Assembly: GCA_002413075.1 (NCBI GenBank)
Contig: DHWG01000016.1
Location: forward strand, 8,566 to 54,853
Direction: 5' to 3'
From: Desulfosporosinus sp. UBA5188
GTDB lineage: Bacteria > Bacillota > Desulfitobacteriia > Desulfitobacteriales > Desulfitobacteriaceae
DNA length: 46,288 bases
Both the position numbers and the translations under genes were made by a program. Shown here piece by piece: positions 33,105 through 41,705 of the stretch (positions are counted from its first letter, which is position 1; each line of letters opens with the position of its first letter). A model generated the notes under the pieces. It was given only the letters and a program-made list of their open reading frames with translations, searched no databases and was not told where the DNA came from.

Positions 33105-34154
33105 ATGTCGCAATATCAACAAAGTGTTCCCGAGGGCATCCTTAGTTTGAGGGAAAAGATCGTTCTATTAGAAAACCAGCTTGAAGAGATCCGTTTACAA
33201 ACTCATGTCCTCTTAGACATTGCACGTGCACTGAACGCATCTCTTGATACAAGGGTTATTGCTTCAAATATTATTAGCGCTATTGTTGCACTTATTGGAA
33301 TTGATCAAGCCAGTGTTTGTCTCTATAATGATCAAACACAAGACTTTGAAGTTATCGGCAACTTTAACTCAGAAACGTTATCTCCTCAGATCCCAGCCAA
33401 TCTAGATTTATCGTTCCTCCATAAAGTACTCTCTGAAGGGGTTACGTATTATCACTCGCCTGAGGGTTTAAAGGATTGGGAATGGGTCTGTTGCTTGCCT
33501 CTTCAAAATGCGCAGCACAAAATCGGGACCATTAATATTCATACCATTCGCCAACCTGAGATCACATCGGAGCAAATGGATTTTTTAGAAACCATTGCTG
33601 GTCATGCCTCCTCGGCTTTGGAAAATGCTCTACTTTATGCGATTGTTGAACGCGAATCCATCACAGATGGATTAACGGGTGTTTATAACCATCGTTACTT
33701 CCAAAAACGTTTGCGTGAGCATATCTCACTCTGTCAACGCCGTAAACGTACCCTAACTTTTGGCTTACTGATCATCGACATCGACAATTTTAAATCTTTT
33801 AATGATCGTTACGGTCATCAATTTGGTGACACCATCCTTAAAATAATCGTAAAAAATCTTCAGAGCCATTTGAGAGAAGAAGATCTCATTGCCAGATATG
33901 GTGGAGAAGAATTTGTTGTCTTGATCCCTGAAGCGTCTGAGAAAGTCATCTTACTTATTAGCGAAAAAATTCGGGAAGTCGTTGAAAAGACGCAGGTTAG
34001 TTACCCGAAAACGGACCTTGCTGTATCCGTTACCGTGAGTATTGGTGCGACGCTCTGGCACTCAGCGGATTCCCCTTCTTCACTAATCTCACGAGCTGAT
34101 CAGGCCCTTTACAAAGCAAAAGGTACAGGTCGCAACCAAAGCGTCTTCGAATAG
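33105..34154 (+). CDS. GAF-GGDEF diguanylate cyclase
   Basis: A 349-residue protein (start 33105, GGAGG seven bases upstream; an in-frame start 42 codons earlier is unlikely). A short coiled coil (residues 10-40) precedes a GAF domain (about 45-175) and the GGDEF domain (about 190-349). GGEEF is at 266-270 and an RxxD product-inhibition site precedes it by five residues (LREED), so the enzyme should synthesise c-di-GMP and be feedback inhibited. No membrane segment is seen, so signal sensing is cytoplasmic, through GAF. It pairs functionally with the HD-GYP phosphodiesterase 2 kb upstream. Confidence 0.93.
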   Translation: MSQYQQSVPEGILSLREKIVLLENQLEEIRLQTHVLLDIARALNASLDTRVIASNIISAIVALIGIDQASVCLYNDQTQDFEVIGNFNSETLSPQIPANLDLSFLHKVLSEGVTYYHSPEGLKDWEWVCCLPLQNAQHKIGTINIHTIRQPEITSEQMDFLETIAGHASSALENALLYAIVERESITDGLTGVYNHRYFQKRLREHISLCQRRKRTLTFGLLIIDIDNFKSFNDRYGHQFGDTILKIIVKNLQSHLREEDLIARYGGEEFVVLIPEASEKVILLISEKIREVVEKTQVSYPKTDLAVSVTVSIGATLWHSADSPSSLISRADQALYKAKGTGRNQSVFE

Positions 34155-34187
34155 TCTCATACTAATTTAATTCATTCTTACGGTCTA

Positions 34188-34829
34188 TCAGTCCCATGCA
34201 ACACTCGTACAAATATAATGCACTTGTTTGCGAGTGAAATCATCAAGCCATTTTTCAAAAAACTCCGTGTCTTCTTCTGGAACTCGAACAAGAAGTTTGA
34301 CTATTTCAGTAAACTCTTCTTCCTTGATGATCCAATGATGTTGATTGAACTGATACTTGAGCAATTCAAACCATTCATAGGGTACACACAAGGCATTAAA
34401 ATGATAAAGCGCTAATTTTCTCAATTCATCTTCAACGATGACTAGGCGTGCAGTTCCCCCATAGGCCCTAGATAATCCGCCTGTCCCCAATAGAACTCCC
34501 CCAAAGTACCTTACCACAACCACTATAACATTCCAGACATTGCGATGCTGTAGAAGATCCAGTATAGGACGGCCGCCAGTCCCTTGTGGTTCACCATCGT
34601 CAGAAGACTTCTCTATGAATCCATCGTACAATCTGTAAGCATAGACGTAATGTCTCGCATTGGGGTAGTCTTCACGGATTTCTTGCATCACATCTTCTAC
34701 TTGTACTAGTGACGTGAGTGGAACTGCAATCGCAATAAAGCGAGATTTATCAATCACTTGTTCCCCAGTTGTTTTTTGAGATACCGTATAAAAAACTTCC
34801 ATTACTACAATCCCAGTCCTTGTAATCAT
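34188..34829 (-). CDS. YigZ/IMPACT-family protein
   Basis: A 213-residue member of the UPF0029/YigZ family. The N-terminal IMPACT domain (about 15-120) has KSRFIAIAVPL, DYPNARHYVYAYRL, SSDDGEPQGTGGRPIL and VVVVRYFGGVLLGTGGL; the C-terminal half is the DUF1949-like ferredoxin-fold domain. The domain pair has been linked to ribosome or translation control in eukaryotic homologues; the bacterial role is unclear. The first ATG lacks a clear ribosome site; ATG 34802, eight codons inside, is a close alternative. Confidence 0.93.
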   Translation of the reverse strand: MITRTGIVVMEVFYTVSQKTTGEQVIDKSRFIAIAVPLTSLVQVEDVMQEIREDYPNARHYVYAYRLYDGFIEKSSDDGEPQGTGGRPILDLLQHRNVWNVIVVVVRYFGGVLLGTGGLSRAYGGTARLVIVEDELRKLALYHFNALCVPYEWFELLKYQFNQHHWIIKEEEFTEIVKLLVRVPEEDTEFFEKWLDDFTRKQVHYICTSVAWD

Positions 34830-34850
34830 ATTTTATACAATTCTATCATG

Positions 34851-34899
34851 AAACATAGAGTAGCGTCGTGAAATAAATTCACAACGCTACTCTATGTTT
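34851..34899. terminator. Hairpin terminator after the 41-residue membrane protein
   Basis: Near-perfect arms (34851-34867 and 34883-34899, AAACATAGAGTAGCGT and complement) downstream of the small gene ending at 34925 and just upstream of the yigZ-like gene. Confidence 0.8.
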
Positions 34900-34924
34900 G
34901 TGTAAACAATATTTGTTAAAATGA

Positions 34925-35050
34925 TTACATCATGGCAATCCAATAGCCAATATATCCGACAACTACAATCCCGACAATATGCAGGACCCACCAACCTGTA
35001 CGAAATGCTCCCCAAGTTCCTAAATTAACATTATTACGTACTTCATCCAT
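34925..35050 (-). CDS. Tiny single-pass membrane protein (41 residues)
   Basis: Below normal gene-finder length limits. ATG 35050 follows AAGGGTG with a good six-base spacer. The product is MDEVRNNVNLGTWGAFRTGW followed by a hydrophobic helix (about residues 20-39) with Gly/Val/Ile/Tyr/Trp, ending in AMM. The charged N-terminus and single helix suggest N-in insertion. It lies 24 bases after the CBS-domain gene in the same direction and is followed by a terminator, so co-transcription is likely. No family recognised. Confidence 0.75.
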   Translation of the reverse strand: MDEVRNNVNLGTWGAFRTGWWVLHIVGIVVVGYIGYWIAMM

Positions 35051-35074
35051 TTTTTTCACCCTTTCACCTTTGAA

Positions 35075-35497
35075 TTACTGTTGAGCACCTTGTGATATAT
35101 CACTAAGTGCATCTCCGGCTTCATTAATGTGTACTTTTTCGATAGCGAGATCACCAATAGCGACAATTCCCACTAGTTTGCCCGCCTCTAAGACCGGCAA
35201 CCTTCTAATCTGATACTTTGACATCAAATTTGCTGCCTCATGAACATCTTGATCAGTTGTCACAGAAATAATATCCGTGCTCATTATATCTTTCGCTAAT
35301 ATGTTATTAGTATTTTTCCCAGCTGCAACAACTTTCAGAACAATATCCCGGTCAGTAATTATGCCCATCAATTGATGATCTGTACAAATTGGAATAGAAC
35401 CTACATCATCTTTCTTCATCAGCTGGGCGACTTCGATCACCGTGGTATCGGGTGTAACGCAATCAACAGAACTTGTCATAACCTCTCTAACTTTCAA
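35075..35497 (-). CDS. CBS-domain pair protein
   Basis: A 140-residue protein made of two CBS domains: residues 1-60 (TSSVDCVTPDTTVIEVAQLMKK then IPICTDHQLMGIITDRDIVLK) and 68-127 (STDIISVTTDQDVHEAANLM then RRLPVLEAGKLVGIVAIGDLA). CBS pairs bind adenine nucleotides or SAM and regulate other proteins. The TTG start lies after GGAGGTG. Stand-alone CBS proteins are common in this group. The tiny membrane protein downstream could be its partner, by position only. Confidence 0.93.
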   Translation of the reverse strand: MKVREVMTSSVDCVTPDTTVIEVAQLMKKDDVGSIPICTDHQLMGIITDRDIVLKVVAAGKNTNNILAKDIMSTDIISVTTDQDVHEAANLMSKYQIRRLPVLEAGKLVGIVAIGDLAIEKVHINEAGDALSDISQGAQQ

Positions 35498-35592
35498 ACA
35501 TAATCACCTCCAGATAATCTTTTCCATTGGTAGTATTGACAACTTTATATAAAACCATTCACATTCCTCTCGGCTTTTCGTTCTTACAAGCA

Positions 35593-35637
35593 AAAAGCCT
35601 TCCGGTTGCCTTAATTTTAAGGCAACCGGAAGGCTTT
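35593..35637. terminator. Strong bidirectional hairpin terminator
   Basis: A 20-bp perfect stem (AAAGCCTTCCGGTTGCCTTA and complement) with a short AT loop and A/T tails, downstream of the AlkA-like glycosylase gene ending at 35661 and upstream of the CBS gene. Confidence 0.92.
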
Positions 35638-35660
35638 CTTATACCTATAGATGGGCCCAT

Positions 35661-36287
35661 CTATACTTTCCCATCATTTTCTAGACTACGCCATAAATAC
35701 CAACTCGCCACCGATTCATGCGGAGCATAGGCTAAGTAGTACTCAGCAACCTCCGCGATTTTCGGTATCTCTGTTAAGCCATAGAGTTTTTGAATTGCTT
35801 TACGAATTCCAAAATCATGGGAAGGGACCACTCTTGAACGATTTAACGCGAAGATCAGGAACATGGTGACAGTCCACGGCCCAATACCCTTTACTTCAAT
35901 TAATCGTTCACGGATGTCTATTTCAGACATTTCCATGAGTTTTTCCAGTAGAATCCGACCATTTAAACAATATTTGGCAAGGTCAAGAAGACTCTCTGCC
36001 TTACGCACAGAGATTCCTAGTCCGCGTAGTTCTTCTACACTCAGGGAAGACAGTGTTAATGGATCAACCTTCCCATCTAAGACATCATTTAAGCGTTTAG
36101 AAAATACAAGGGCCACTTTTCCTGAAATCTGCTGTGCCAAAATGCTCTCACACAGTTCTCGGAAATAATTTCCACTTGGTAATAAAGGACACTTTCCCCA
36201 TTTCAGCACCACTGGACCCAAATGCGAATCGTTTTGTAACTGTTGCCAGGCGACCTCCGCTTGGATGATCTCTGCTGATCCACTCAA
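35661..36287 (-). CDS. DNA-3-methyladenine glycosylase II-like (AlkA, HhH-GPD)
   Basis: A 208-residue HhH-GPD glycosylase that should remove alkylated purines. Visible: ESILAQQISGKVA, the helix-hairpin-helix VKGIGPWTVTMFLIFAL, the catalytic Asp in PSHDFGIRKAIQ, and WYLWRSLEN at the C-terminus. It lacks the AlkA N-terminal domain, so it is the short AlkA-like class. The TTG start overlaps the menG stop (TTGA), indicating translational coupling to menG. Confidence 0.9.
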   Translation of the reverse strand: MSGSAEIIQAEVAWQQLQNDSHLGPVVLKWGKCPLLPSGNYFRELCESILAQQISGKVALVFSKRLNDVLDGKVDPLTLSSLSVEELRGLGISVRKAESLLDLAKYCLNGRILLEKLMEMSEIDIRERLIEVKGIGPWTVTMFLIFALNRSRVVPSHDFGIRKAIQKLYGLTEIPKIAEVAEYYLAYAPHESVASWYLWRSLENDGKV

Positions 36288-37000
36288 GGTTTCGTACCCG
36301 TGACAATGGCAACAGCACCACCCGCTAAATTATCGAAATGTACGTCGATTAAGCCACACTCTGTAAAGATACGGACCAATTCATCCTGAGGCGGAAATTC
36401 ACGGGCAGAGTCATGTAAATATTGATAAGCGCTGGCTTTTTTCGCCCATATTTTGCCCATCAATGGAACAATTGTTTCGAAATAGACCCAATAGACTTGT
36501 TTAAACACGGGCAATGATGGCTTTCCCATATCCAATGATACCACCTTGCCTCCAGGCTTAACCGTGCGTATCATCTCTCGTATTCCCTCACGCAAACCTG
36601 GCAAATTTCGCAATCCCCAGCCCACCGTGACGCCATCAAACGAATCATCTGGAAAAGGAAGTTCCATGGCATTACCTTGGATGAAGCGGATATTACCTGG
36701 ATTTGAGGACTGAATCAACGAGTATTTTGCGACCTCAAGCATATTGGGTGAAAAGTCTAAACCAGTAACGTTTCCTTCTGAACCGACGACATTACCCAGT
36801 TCCAGGGAGAGTTGCCCTGTCCCGCAACAAACGTCTAGTATATGCATACCAGGCTTTGCGCCTACGCGTTTTACTGCCATACGTCGCCATCGTTGATCCA
36901 TACCTAGACTCATTAAGCGATTCATCAAATCATACTGTCCAGCAATGGAGTTAAAGGTCTCTTTGACATAGGTTGCTTTATCCTTACCACCGAAATCCAT
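36284..37000 (-). CDS. menG: Demethylmenaquinone methyltransferase
   Basis: A 238-residue SAM-dependent methyltransferase of the UbiE/MenG/COQ5 family, the last menaquinone step. Class I motifs: VLDVCCGTGQLSLELG-like SAM site (residues 55-66), GLDFSPNMLEVA, MELPFPDDSFDGVTVGWGLRNLPG and GGKVVSLDMGKPSLPVFKQ. The family C-terminal YQYLHDSAREFPPQDEL is intact. With a dispersed futalosine route in this genome, MenG would methylate the demethylmenaquinone made downstream. GGGAG upstream of the ATG. Coupled to the glycosylase gene. Confidence 0.96.
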   Translation of the reverse strand: MDFGGKDKATYVKETFNSIAGQYDLMNRLMSLGMDQRWRRMAVKRVGAKPGMHILDVCCGTGQLSLELGNVVGSEGNVTGLDFSPNMLEVAKYSLIQSSNPGNIRFIQGNAMELPFPDDSFDGVTVGWGLRNLPGLREGIREMIRTVKPGGKVVSLDMGKPSLPVFKQVYWVYFETIVPLMGKIWAKKASAYQYLHDSAREFPPQDELVRIFTECGLIDVHFDNLAGGAVAIVTGTKP

Positions 37001-37091
37001 AATTTATCTCCCTATCCATTGGTTCTTGATCTAATAGTAGTATTTGACATTCCCTTAGATTTTACGCGATGAATGAGCTCTTGTCTAGCTT

Positions 37092-37370
37092 CTACTTCGG
37101 TTTCGAACCAACGATTGTTTGGCCCCGCTCTGTGAGCTCCCAGACCGCAAAGGATTCTGACGAAGCAAACCCGCATCCTTCACAGCCGTTACTTCCACAA
37201 CTTGAACTGCTACATTGCGGCCCAAATTGTTGGCGATGAATATAACCCATGTGTTCCATTTGCTCCAAGGCACTTTCGATTTCCCTACTTGTATAGCCTA
37301 CTTCATCCGCTAGCTGTGTCATTGATAATGATTCCTTGCGTGCTAGTATTTTCAGAATACTTGTTAGCAT
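37092..37370 (-). CDS. FeoC-like Fe-S winged-helix protein
   Basis: A 92-residue protein. The winged-helix N-terminal half (residues 1-45: ILARKESLSMTQLADEVGYTSREIESALEQMEHMGYI) is followed by a Cys-rich loop with five cysteines (CSSSSCGSNGCEGC plus Cys53), as in FeoC, and a C-terminal wing. FeoC may sense iron and stabilise FeoB. It follows feoB by 19 bases and is last in the feo operon. The GGGGGTGG upstream of the ATG is a good site. The Cys-loop makes FeoC the best call over a generic MarR-like regulator. Confidence 0.88.
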   Translation of the reverse strand: MLTSILKILARKESLSMTQLADEVGYTSREIESALEQMEHMGYIHRQQFGPQCSSSSCGSNGCEGCGFASSESFAVWELTERGQTIVGSKPK

Positions 37371-37389
37371 AACTATCCACCCCCAGAGG

Positions 37390-39471
37390 TTATTGGAAGC
37401 CTAGTGCCTGTCCTCCATGAAAAACAATCCATCCCATGATGAAACTGAGAATCAAGTTATAGGCGACCCCAAAACTAGTCCAACCTAAACTGCCTGATTC
37501 CTTATACGTCGTAACAACTGAGGCAAGACAAGGAATATAGAGCATATAGACTACCAGAAAAGTGTACGCATTCAAAGGAGTCATAGCACCTGTCATTGCC
37601 TGGGCAATCGACTGCGAGGCATTTGCCGCAACCCCATATAAAATGCCTAAGGTCGACAACGTTGTTTCTTTTGCAGCAAACCCAAAAACGATCGAAACCA
37701 TGATTCGCCAATCAAAACCTAAAGGCGCTCCTATAAAGGATAACCAGCCTCCCATTTTACCAGCCCACGTCGCTTGCATGGGAACTCCTTGGGGATACGA
37801 ACTCAGAAACCATACGACGATTGAAGCCACTAAAATGAACGTCCATGCTCTTTTTAAAAAGGAGTAAGTTTTCTGCCAGGTAGGTAATAAGACATTACGC
37901 AAAGTGGGAATATGGTACAAAGGTAGTTCCATAACAAAGGCGGAACGTTCCGTTTGCTTGACCACTCTTCTCATGAAAAGTGCAGAGACCATCACTAGGA
38001 ACATACTAAGCATCAAAAGACTTAACATTACAACAGAACCTCGAGAACCAGGAAAGAACGCTGCCACAACAGCACTCATGACCCCCAAACGCGGAACACA
38101 GGGAATCAAGGGATTAATAAGCATGGTGATCAAGCGATCTTTAGGATCTTCTAATGTTCTTGTGGCCATAATTCCGGGAACGTTACATCCAAAACCGGAG
38201 ACCAAGGAGAAAAAAGATTTCCCATGCAACCCCATCAGTTGCATAAAACGGTCTCCCAAAAATGCCGCACGTGCCAAATATCCGCTGTCTTGCATCAGAG
38301 AGAAAAAAGCAAAAAAAATAGCGATTTGAGGCACAAAGGCTAAAACAGCACCCACTCCTGCGAAAATCCCGTCTCTAATCAAACTCTGGATAAATTCCGG
38401 GGCCTGACCCCATTGCAGTAATCGAACGATGACCTCAGCTGACCATGCCATTCCTTGAGAAATTGCACCACCTAGAGGTGCACTAGCTACAAAAGAGCCC
38501 CAAAACACTAAGCCTAAAACAGCCATCATAATAGGATAACCCCAAATTGGGGAAAGAGCCCACGCATCAATTGAATCTGTCCAAGTCGGTTTACCTGGAT
38601 TTATGGTTGTCCTAAACTTTGGAAGAATCTCAGAAATATACTGATATTTGGCATCTGCAAAGGCCATCTCAAAATGGTCCTTACTCCAGCCTTCTGCCTC
38701 ATATGTTTCGAGTAACTCCTCGCCCGGTAACGAAGTAGTTTTAAGAAGTTCGTAGCTTACGCCATACCCAGTATCACAGCATGAATCCTTACTTTGCGAA
38801 ATTCCAGGAGCGCTTGCCTTCCAGTCTTGCCCGATTTCAGGATCTCTTTCGAGACGTTTTATGGCCAACCAGCGCAACGGATACCTCGTTGCCCAAGGGT
38901 TCTTTGACAAAAGCCCTTCCATGGCACGAACTTTTTGTTCAAGGGCTTGAGGATAAGGAACTTTACGCGGTAAAGGATCTTGCGACAGCGTTCCAACTCG
39001 AATGGCCTCGTCTAAGAATTCTTCGATCCCTTTTCCTTTGGCCGCAACAATTTCGATAACCGGAACATTCAAGGCCAAAGCTAATTCTGCCGTATGGATC
39101 GTTAGTCCCGAAGACACTGCTAAGTCCATCATATTTAATCCGATGACAACACGAGGCGCCAGCTCAAGGATCTGTAGAACTAGATAGAGATTTCTCTCAA
39201 TATTTGAAGCATCCACCATTGCCATGACGACATCTGGGTTCTCTCGAAGGATATATTCGCGGGTAATAATTTCTTCTTGGGAATAAGCCGTCAAACTGTA
39301 GGTTCCCGGAAGATCAATCATTTCTATGGTCTGATTAGCCCTTTGAATGATGCCGGACTTTCGTTCTACGGTTTTCCCGGCCCAGTTTCCAACTTGTTGG
39401 TTAGAACCAGTTAATACATTAAAAACCGTACTTTTCCCCACATTAGGGTTACCTACAAGAGCAATTTTCAT
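37390..39471 (-). CDS. feoB: Ferrous iron transporter B
   Basis: A 693-residue GTP-gated Fe(II) permease. The N-terminal G domain (about 1-160) has G1 GNPNVGKST (7-15), G3 DLPGTYSL, and G4 NMMDLA; a helical guanine-dissociation-inhibitor region follows, then the transmembrane domain (about 305-693) with Nramp-unrelated Gate repeats: SGYLARAAFLGDRFMQLMGLHGKSF and GCNVPGIMATR. The last three helices end with GGQALGFQ. Preceded by feoA, followed by feoC-like gene. Length and motif order are normal. Confidence 0.97.
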   Translation of the reverse strand: MKIALVGNPNVGKSTVFNVLTGSNQQVGNWAGKTVERKSGIIQRANQTIEMIDLPGTYSLTAYSQEEIITREYILRENPDVVMAMVDASNIERNLYLVLQILELAPRVVIGLNMMDLAVSSGLTIHTAELALALNVPVIEIVAAKGKGIEEFLDEAIRVGTLSQDPLPRKVPYPQALEQKVRAMEGLLSKNPWATRYPLRWLAIKRLERDPEIGQDWKASAPGISQSKDSCCDTGYGVSYELLKTTSLPGEELLETYEAEGWSKDHFEMAFADAKYQYISEILPKFRTTINPGKPTWTDSIDAWALSPIWGYPIMMAVLGLVFWGSFVASAPLGGAISQGMAWSAEVIVRLLQWGQAPEFIQSLIRDGIFAGVGAVLAFVPQIAIFFAFFSLMQDSGYLARAAFLGDRFMQLMGLHGKSFFSLVSGFGCNVPGIMATRTLEDPKDRLITMLINPLIPCVPRLGVMSAVVAAFFPGSRGSVVMLSLLMLSMFLVMVSALFMRRVVKQTERSAFVMELPLYHIPTLRNVLLPTWQKTYSFLKRAWTFILVASIVVWFLSSYPQGVPMQATWAGKMGGWLSFIGAPLGFDWRIMVSIVFGFAAKETTLSTLGILYGVAANASQSIAQAMTGAMTPLNAYTFLVVYMLYIPCLASVVTTYKESGSLGWTSFGVAYNLILSFIMGWIVFHGGQALGFQ

Positions 39472-39556
39472 TGGCTTAGCCGCCTCTCTCTTTTAAGCCT
39501 GTTCACCACGTCTAGCGGCAATACCTAAGATATTATTGTACTATTTGAAAAAGAAT

Positions 39557-39823
39557 CTATCGACTAGCTAAGGGTTGTTCTATCAGTTCCTCATTTATAT
39601 CTGTCACGGCAATTTTAGCACATTCCCCTCGGCGCATTGCTAAATAATAACCTTTGAGTCGAACTTGAAGTGGACCCCCAAAAGGTGCACGACGAATAAC
39701 TTCTAGTTCAACGCCAGGAACAATACCCATATCCATCATCCTGCGGCGTATTGCTCCGCCACCTTGAATACACTTAACACACGCGCATTCTCCAGATTTT
39801 AAATCCCCTAAAAGGCGTTCCAC
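39557..39823 (-). CDS. feoA: FeoA-family protein
   Basis: An 88-residue SH3-like protein that assists FeoB-mediated iron uptake. The family patterns GGGAIRRRMMDMGIVPG and APFGGPLQVRLKGYYLAMRRGECAKI are present. The GTG start follows AAGGGGGG. It is the first gene of the feo operon, 86 bases before feoB. A Fur-box-like sequence and a consensus promoter lie immediately upstream, predicting iron repression. Confidence 0.93.
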   Translation of the reverse strand: MERLLGDLKSGECACVKCIQGGGAIRRRMMDMGIVPGVELEVIRRAPFGGPLQVRLKGYYLAMRRGECAKIAVTDINEELIEQPLASR

Positions 39824-39840
39824 ATTTGATCCCCCCTTGC

Positions 39841-39859
39841 GCTAATGATAACCATTCTC
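39841..39859 (-). promoter_or_regulatory. Fur box in the feo operon leader
   Basis: The 19-base sequence matches the classical Fur box (GATAATGATAATCATTATC) at 16 of 19 positions. It lies about 18 bases before the feoA start and downstream of the promoter. Fur bound here would block transcription when iron is plentiful. Confidence 0.8.
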
Positions 39860-39883
39860 AATATAAACTTTAAAAAAAGTAAC

Positions 39884-39898
39884 TGAGAATTCATCTCA
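39884..39898 (-). promoter_or_regulatory. Second palindrome upstream of feoA, possible weak Fur site
   Basis: TGAGA-ATTCA-TCTCA is a perfect 5-bp inverted repeat near the predicted transcription start of feoA. It partly resembles the 7-1-7 Fur motif. Weaker than the site at 39841-39859. Confidence 0.4.
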
Positions 39899-39906
39899 TT
39901 TACTAC

Positions 39907-39935
39907 ATGATACTATTCTTTGCCCATCCTGTCAA
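39907..39935 (-). promoter_or_regulatory. Consensus promoter of the feo operon
   Basis: Minus strand TTGACA (39930-39935), 17-base spacer, TATCAT (39907-39912): a perfect -35 and a five-of-six -10. Both palindromes downstream overlap the early transcribed region. Confidence 0.8.
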
Positions 39936-40018
39936 CAGAAAATAATGGTTCAATGGACTATTAACCTGTAAATTTAGGGTATCCCTTTCAGGCAAATCAT
40001 GGTCCCCGTAAAAATATA

Positions 40019-40046
40019 AAAAAAAGCCAAGGGTTTACCCCCTGGC
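40019..40046 (-). terminator. Intrinsic terminator after the zinc-ribbon gene
   Basis: GCCAGGGGG pairs with CCCTTGGC (one mismatch/bulge), followed on the minus strand by a run of Ts. Directly downstream of the gene ending at 40063. Confidence 0.75.
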
Positions 40047-40062
40047 CTCTTGTTAATTTCTT

Positions 40063-40386
40063 CTAGTAGCGACGCATTGATTGGAAACATTCGCGACAAT
40101 ATACAGGTTTTTCACCGGAAGGCTGGAAAGGAACTTCTGTTTCTACACCGCAGCTTGCGCAGACAGCCGGAAACATTTGACGTTGTGGGCGACTACCATT
40201 ACTACCGAAGCTATTGCCTCCGTAATTATTTCCGCCACCGTTTTGTTGCTTACGAGCTTGACGACAAGCTGGGCAACGAGTTGGATCATTTTCAAACCCT
40301 TTTTCAGCATAAAAATCTTGCTCGCTAGCTGTAAATACAAATTCCTGACTACAATCGCGGCAGGTCAAATTTTTGTCTTGATTCAT
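40063..40386 (-). CDS. Zinc-ribbon protein with two CxxC-type modules
   Basis: A 107-residue protein of the zinc-ribbon/zf-trcl type. The N-terminal module has Cys9 and Cys12 (LTCRDCSQEFVFT) and CPACRQ near 38; the C-terminal module has CASCGVETEVPF and YCRECFQ. A Gly/Asn/Ser-rich flexible linker (about 47-66) joins them. Similar proteins are common in anaerobic bacteria and candidate phyla and may bind nucleic acid, but function is unknown. The ATG has AAGGAGG upstream. Confidence 0.85.
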   Translation of the reverse strand: MNQDKNLTCRDCSQEFVFTASEQDFYAEKGFENDPTRCPACRQARKQQNGGGNNYGGNSFGSNGSRPQRQMFPAVCASCGVETEVPFQPSGEKPVYCRECFQSMRRY

Positions 40387-40564
40387 AATAACTCCTCCTT
40401 ATTGGGTGTTTCTTGTATGCGTGGGTGCCTTCATGAATTTTCATCCGTTCACCAAATAAGGTCAGAATTATGGATTCCAATTTAGTTAGACCCAAGTCTT
40501 AACAAGCACACGGTCAGTATAGCAGAGCGACTACTCAGAAGCAAACTTAACTTTCTCCAAAGTC

Positions 40565-41557
40565 TCAAGAAATATTCACAGCGCCATTAGCAAGAATCTT
40601 CTTTAATTCCTTTTTTTCCATTCCTTGTCCTAAAGCAATACTTAAAAACAAGCGAACTTTTTCCGTCGATAAATCTGCTGAAAACCATGCGCCAACCCGT
40701 TCAAGATCTGCTCCACCACCAGGGTACCCATAGACAGGGGCGGTGCGTCCAAACAAACAACGGGACGTGATGACGACTGGAATGCCACCTGCGATGATAT
40801 CAGAAATCTCCTTCATAAGTTGAGGTGGTAAATTTCCTCGTCCAAACGCTTCAATGACGAAGGCCTCTGTTCCGTCTTGAGCCATGGCCTTTAAGATACC
40901 CGAAGGCATCCCAGTATAGGCCTTACAGATCGCAACCTTAGCTAATGTCTTGGGTATGCCCAGCTTAACGGTGTGTTCTGGCTTGCGATGCCAAATCACC
41001 TCGCCTGTATCAATACTCCCTAAAGCTCCAATATCTCCAGAATTAAAGGCGTCCACATGACTTGTATGCAATTTACGCACGTCACGAGCTGCATTAATTT
41101 CTTCATTAAGTGCGATGACGACGCCTCGATTGACAGCCCTTGGATCTATTGCAATTCGCATGGCATTATGTAAATTACGCGGCCCATCTGAATCGCTCTC
41201 CGAAGCATCTCGTTGGGAGGCGGTTAGAATCACTGGCCGAGGATCTGTTATGACAACGTCTAAAAAATAGGCTGTTTCTTCGAGTGTATCCGTACCATGG
41301 GTAATGATCACTCCTTTTAAGAGAGGGTCCAATAAAAAGTGCTGCTCGACCTGTATTGCTAATTTCTTCATATGATCTGGGTCAATATTACAACTTGCTA
41401 CATTACTTAATTCGCAGATTTCCCAATTAACCTCATAGGTAAGCTCTGGTAAACTGTCAATTAATTCATGACCACTGACAGCGGGAACGACTTTTCCCGC
41501 TTCATCTTTTCGCATGGCAATAGTCCCACCTGTAGCAATTAGAAGTACCTTATCCAT
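40565..41557 (-). CDS. Type I L-asparaginase
   Basis: A 330-residue asparaginase that hydrolyses asparagine to aspartate and ammonia. The N-terminal active-site motif is LIATGGTIAM, with catalytic Thr; the second motif is ITHGTDTLEETAYFLD (Thr-Asp-Lys network). No signal peptide, so cytoplasmic, as in AnsA. The start is set at ATG 41557; the longer frame's ATG at 41578 overlaps the AAGGAG ribosome site. It diverges from the GH18 gene. Confidence 0.94.
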   Translation of the reverse strand: MDKVLLIATGGTIAMRKDEAGKVVPAVSGHELIDSLPELTYEVNWEICELSNVASCNIDPDHMKKLAIQVEQHFLLDPLLKGVIITHGTDTLEETAYFLDVVITDPRPVILTASQRDASESDSDGPRNLHNAMRIAIDPRAVNRGVVIALNEEINAARDVRKLHTSHVDAFNSGDIGALGSIDTGEVIWHRKPEHTVKLGIPKTLAKVAICKAYTGMPSGILKAMAQDGTEAFVIEAFGRGNLPPQLMKEISDIIAGGIPVVITSRCLFGRTAPVYGYPGGGADLERVGAWFSADLSTEKVRLFLSIALGQGMEKKELKKILANGAVNIS

Positions 41558-41654
41558 CAATAATTGTCGCTCCTTCATCTAACCATAATGAGGTAATCAC
41601 CAACCTAGTACCTTTTCCATTGTTTGCCACTCTGTAATATAAAACTTCTGTTCT

Positions 41655-41698
41655 TCCTCCTCATATCTTATCATAGAAGTATTGTAACATGAGGAGGA
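41655..41698 (+). promoter_or_regulatory. Inverted repeat that would mask the GH18 ribosome site
   Basis: TCCTCCTCAT (41655-41664) is perfectly complementary to ATGAGGAGGA (41689-41698), which contains the GH18 Shine-Dalgarno. If both are transcribed they form a 10-bp stem with a 24-base loop, hiding the ribosome site. Whether transcription starts upstream of 41655 is unknown. Confidence 0.45.
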
Positions 41699-41705
41699 GG
41701 TCTGT

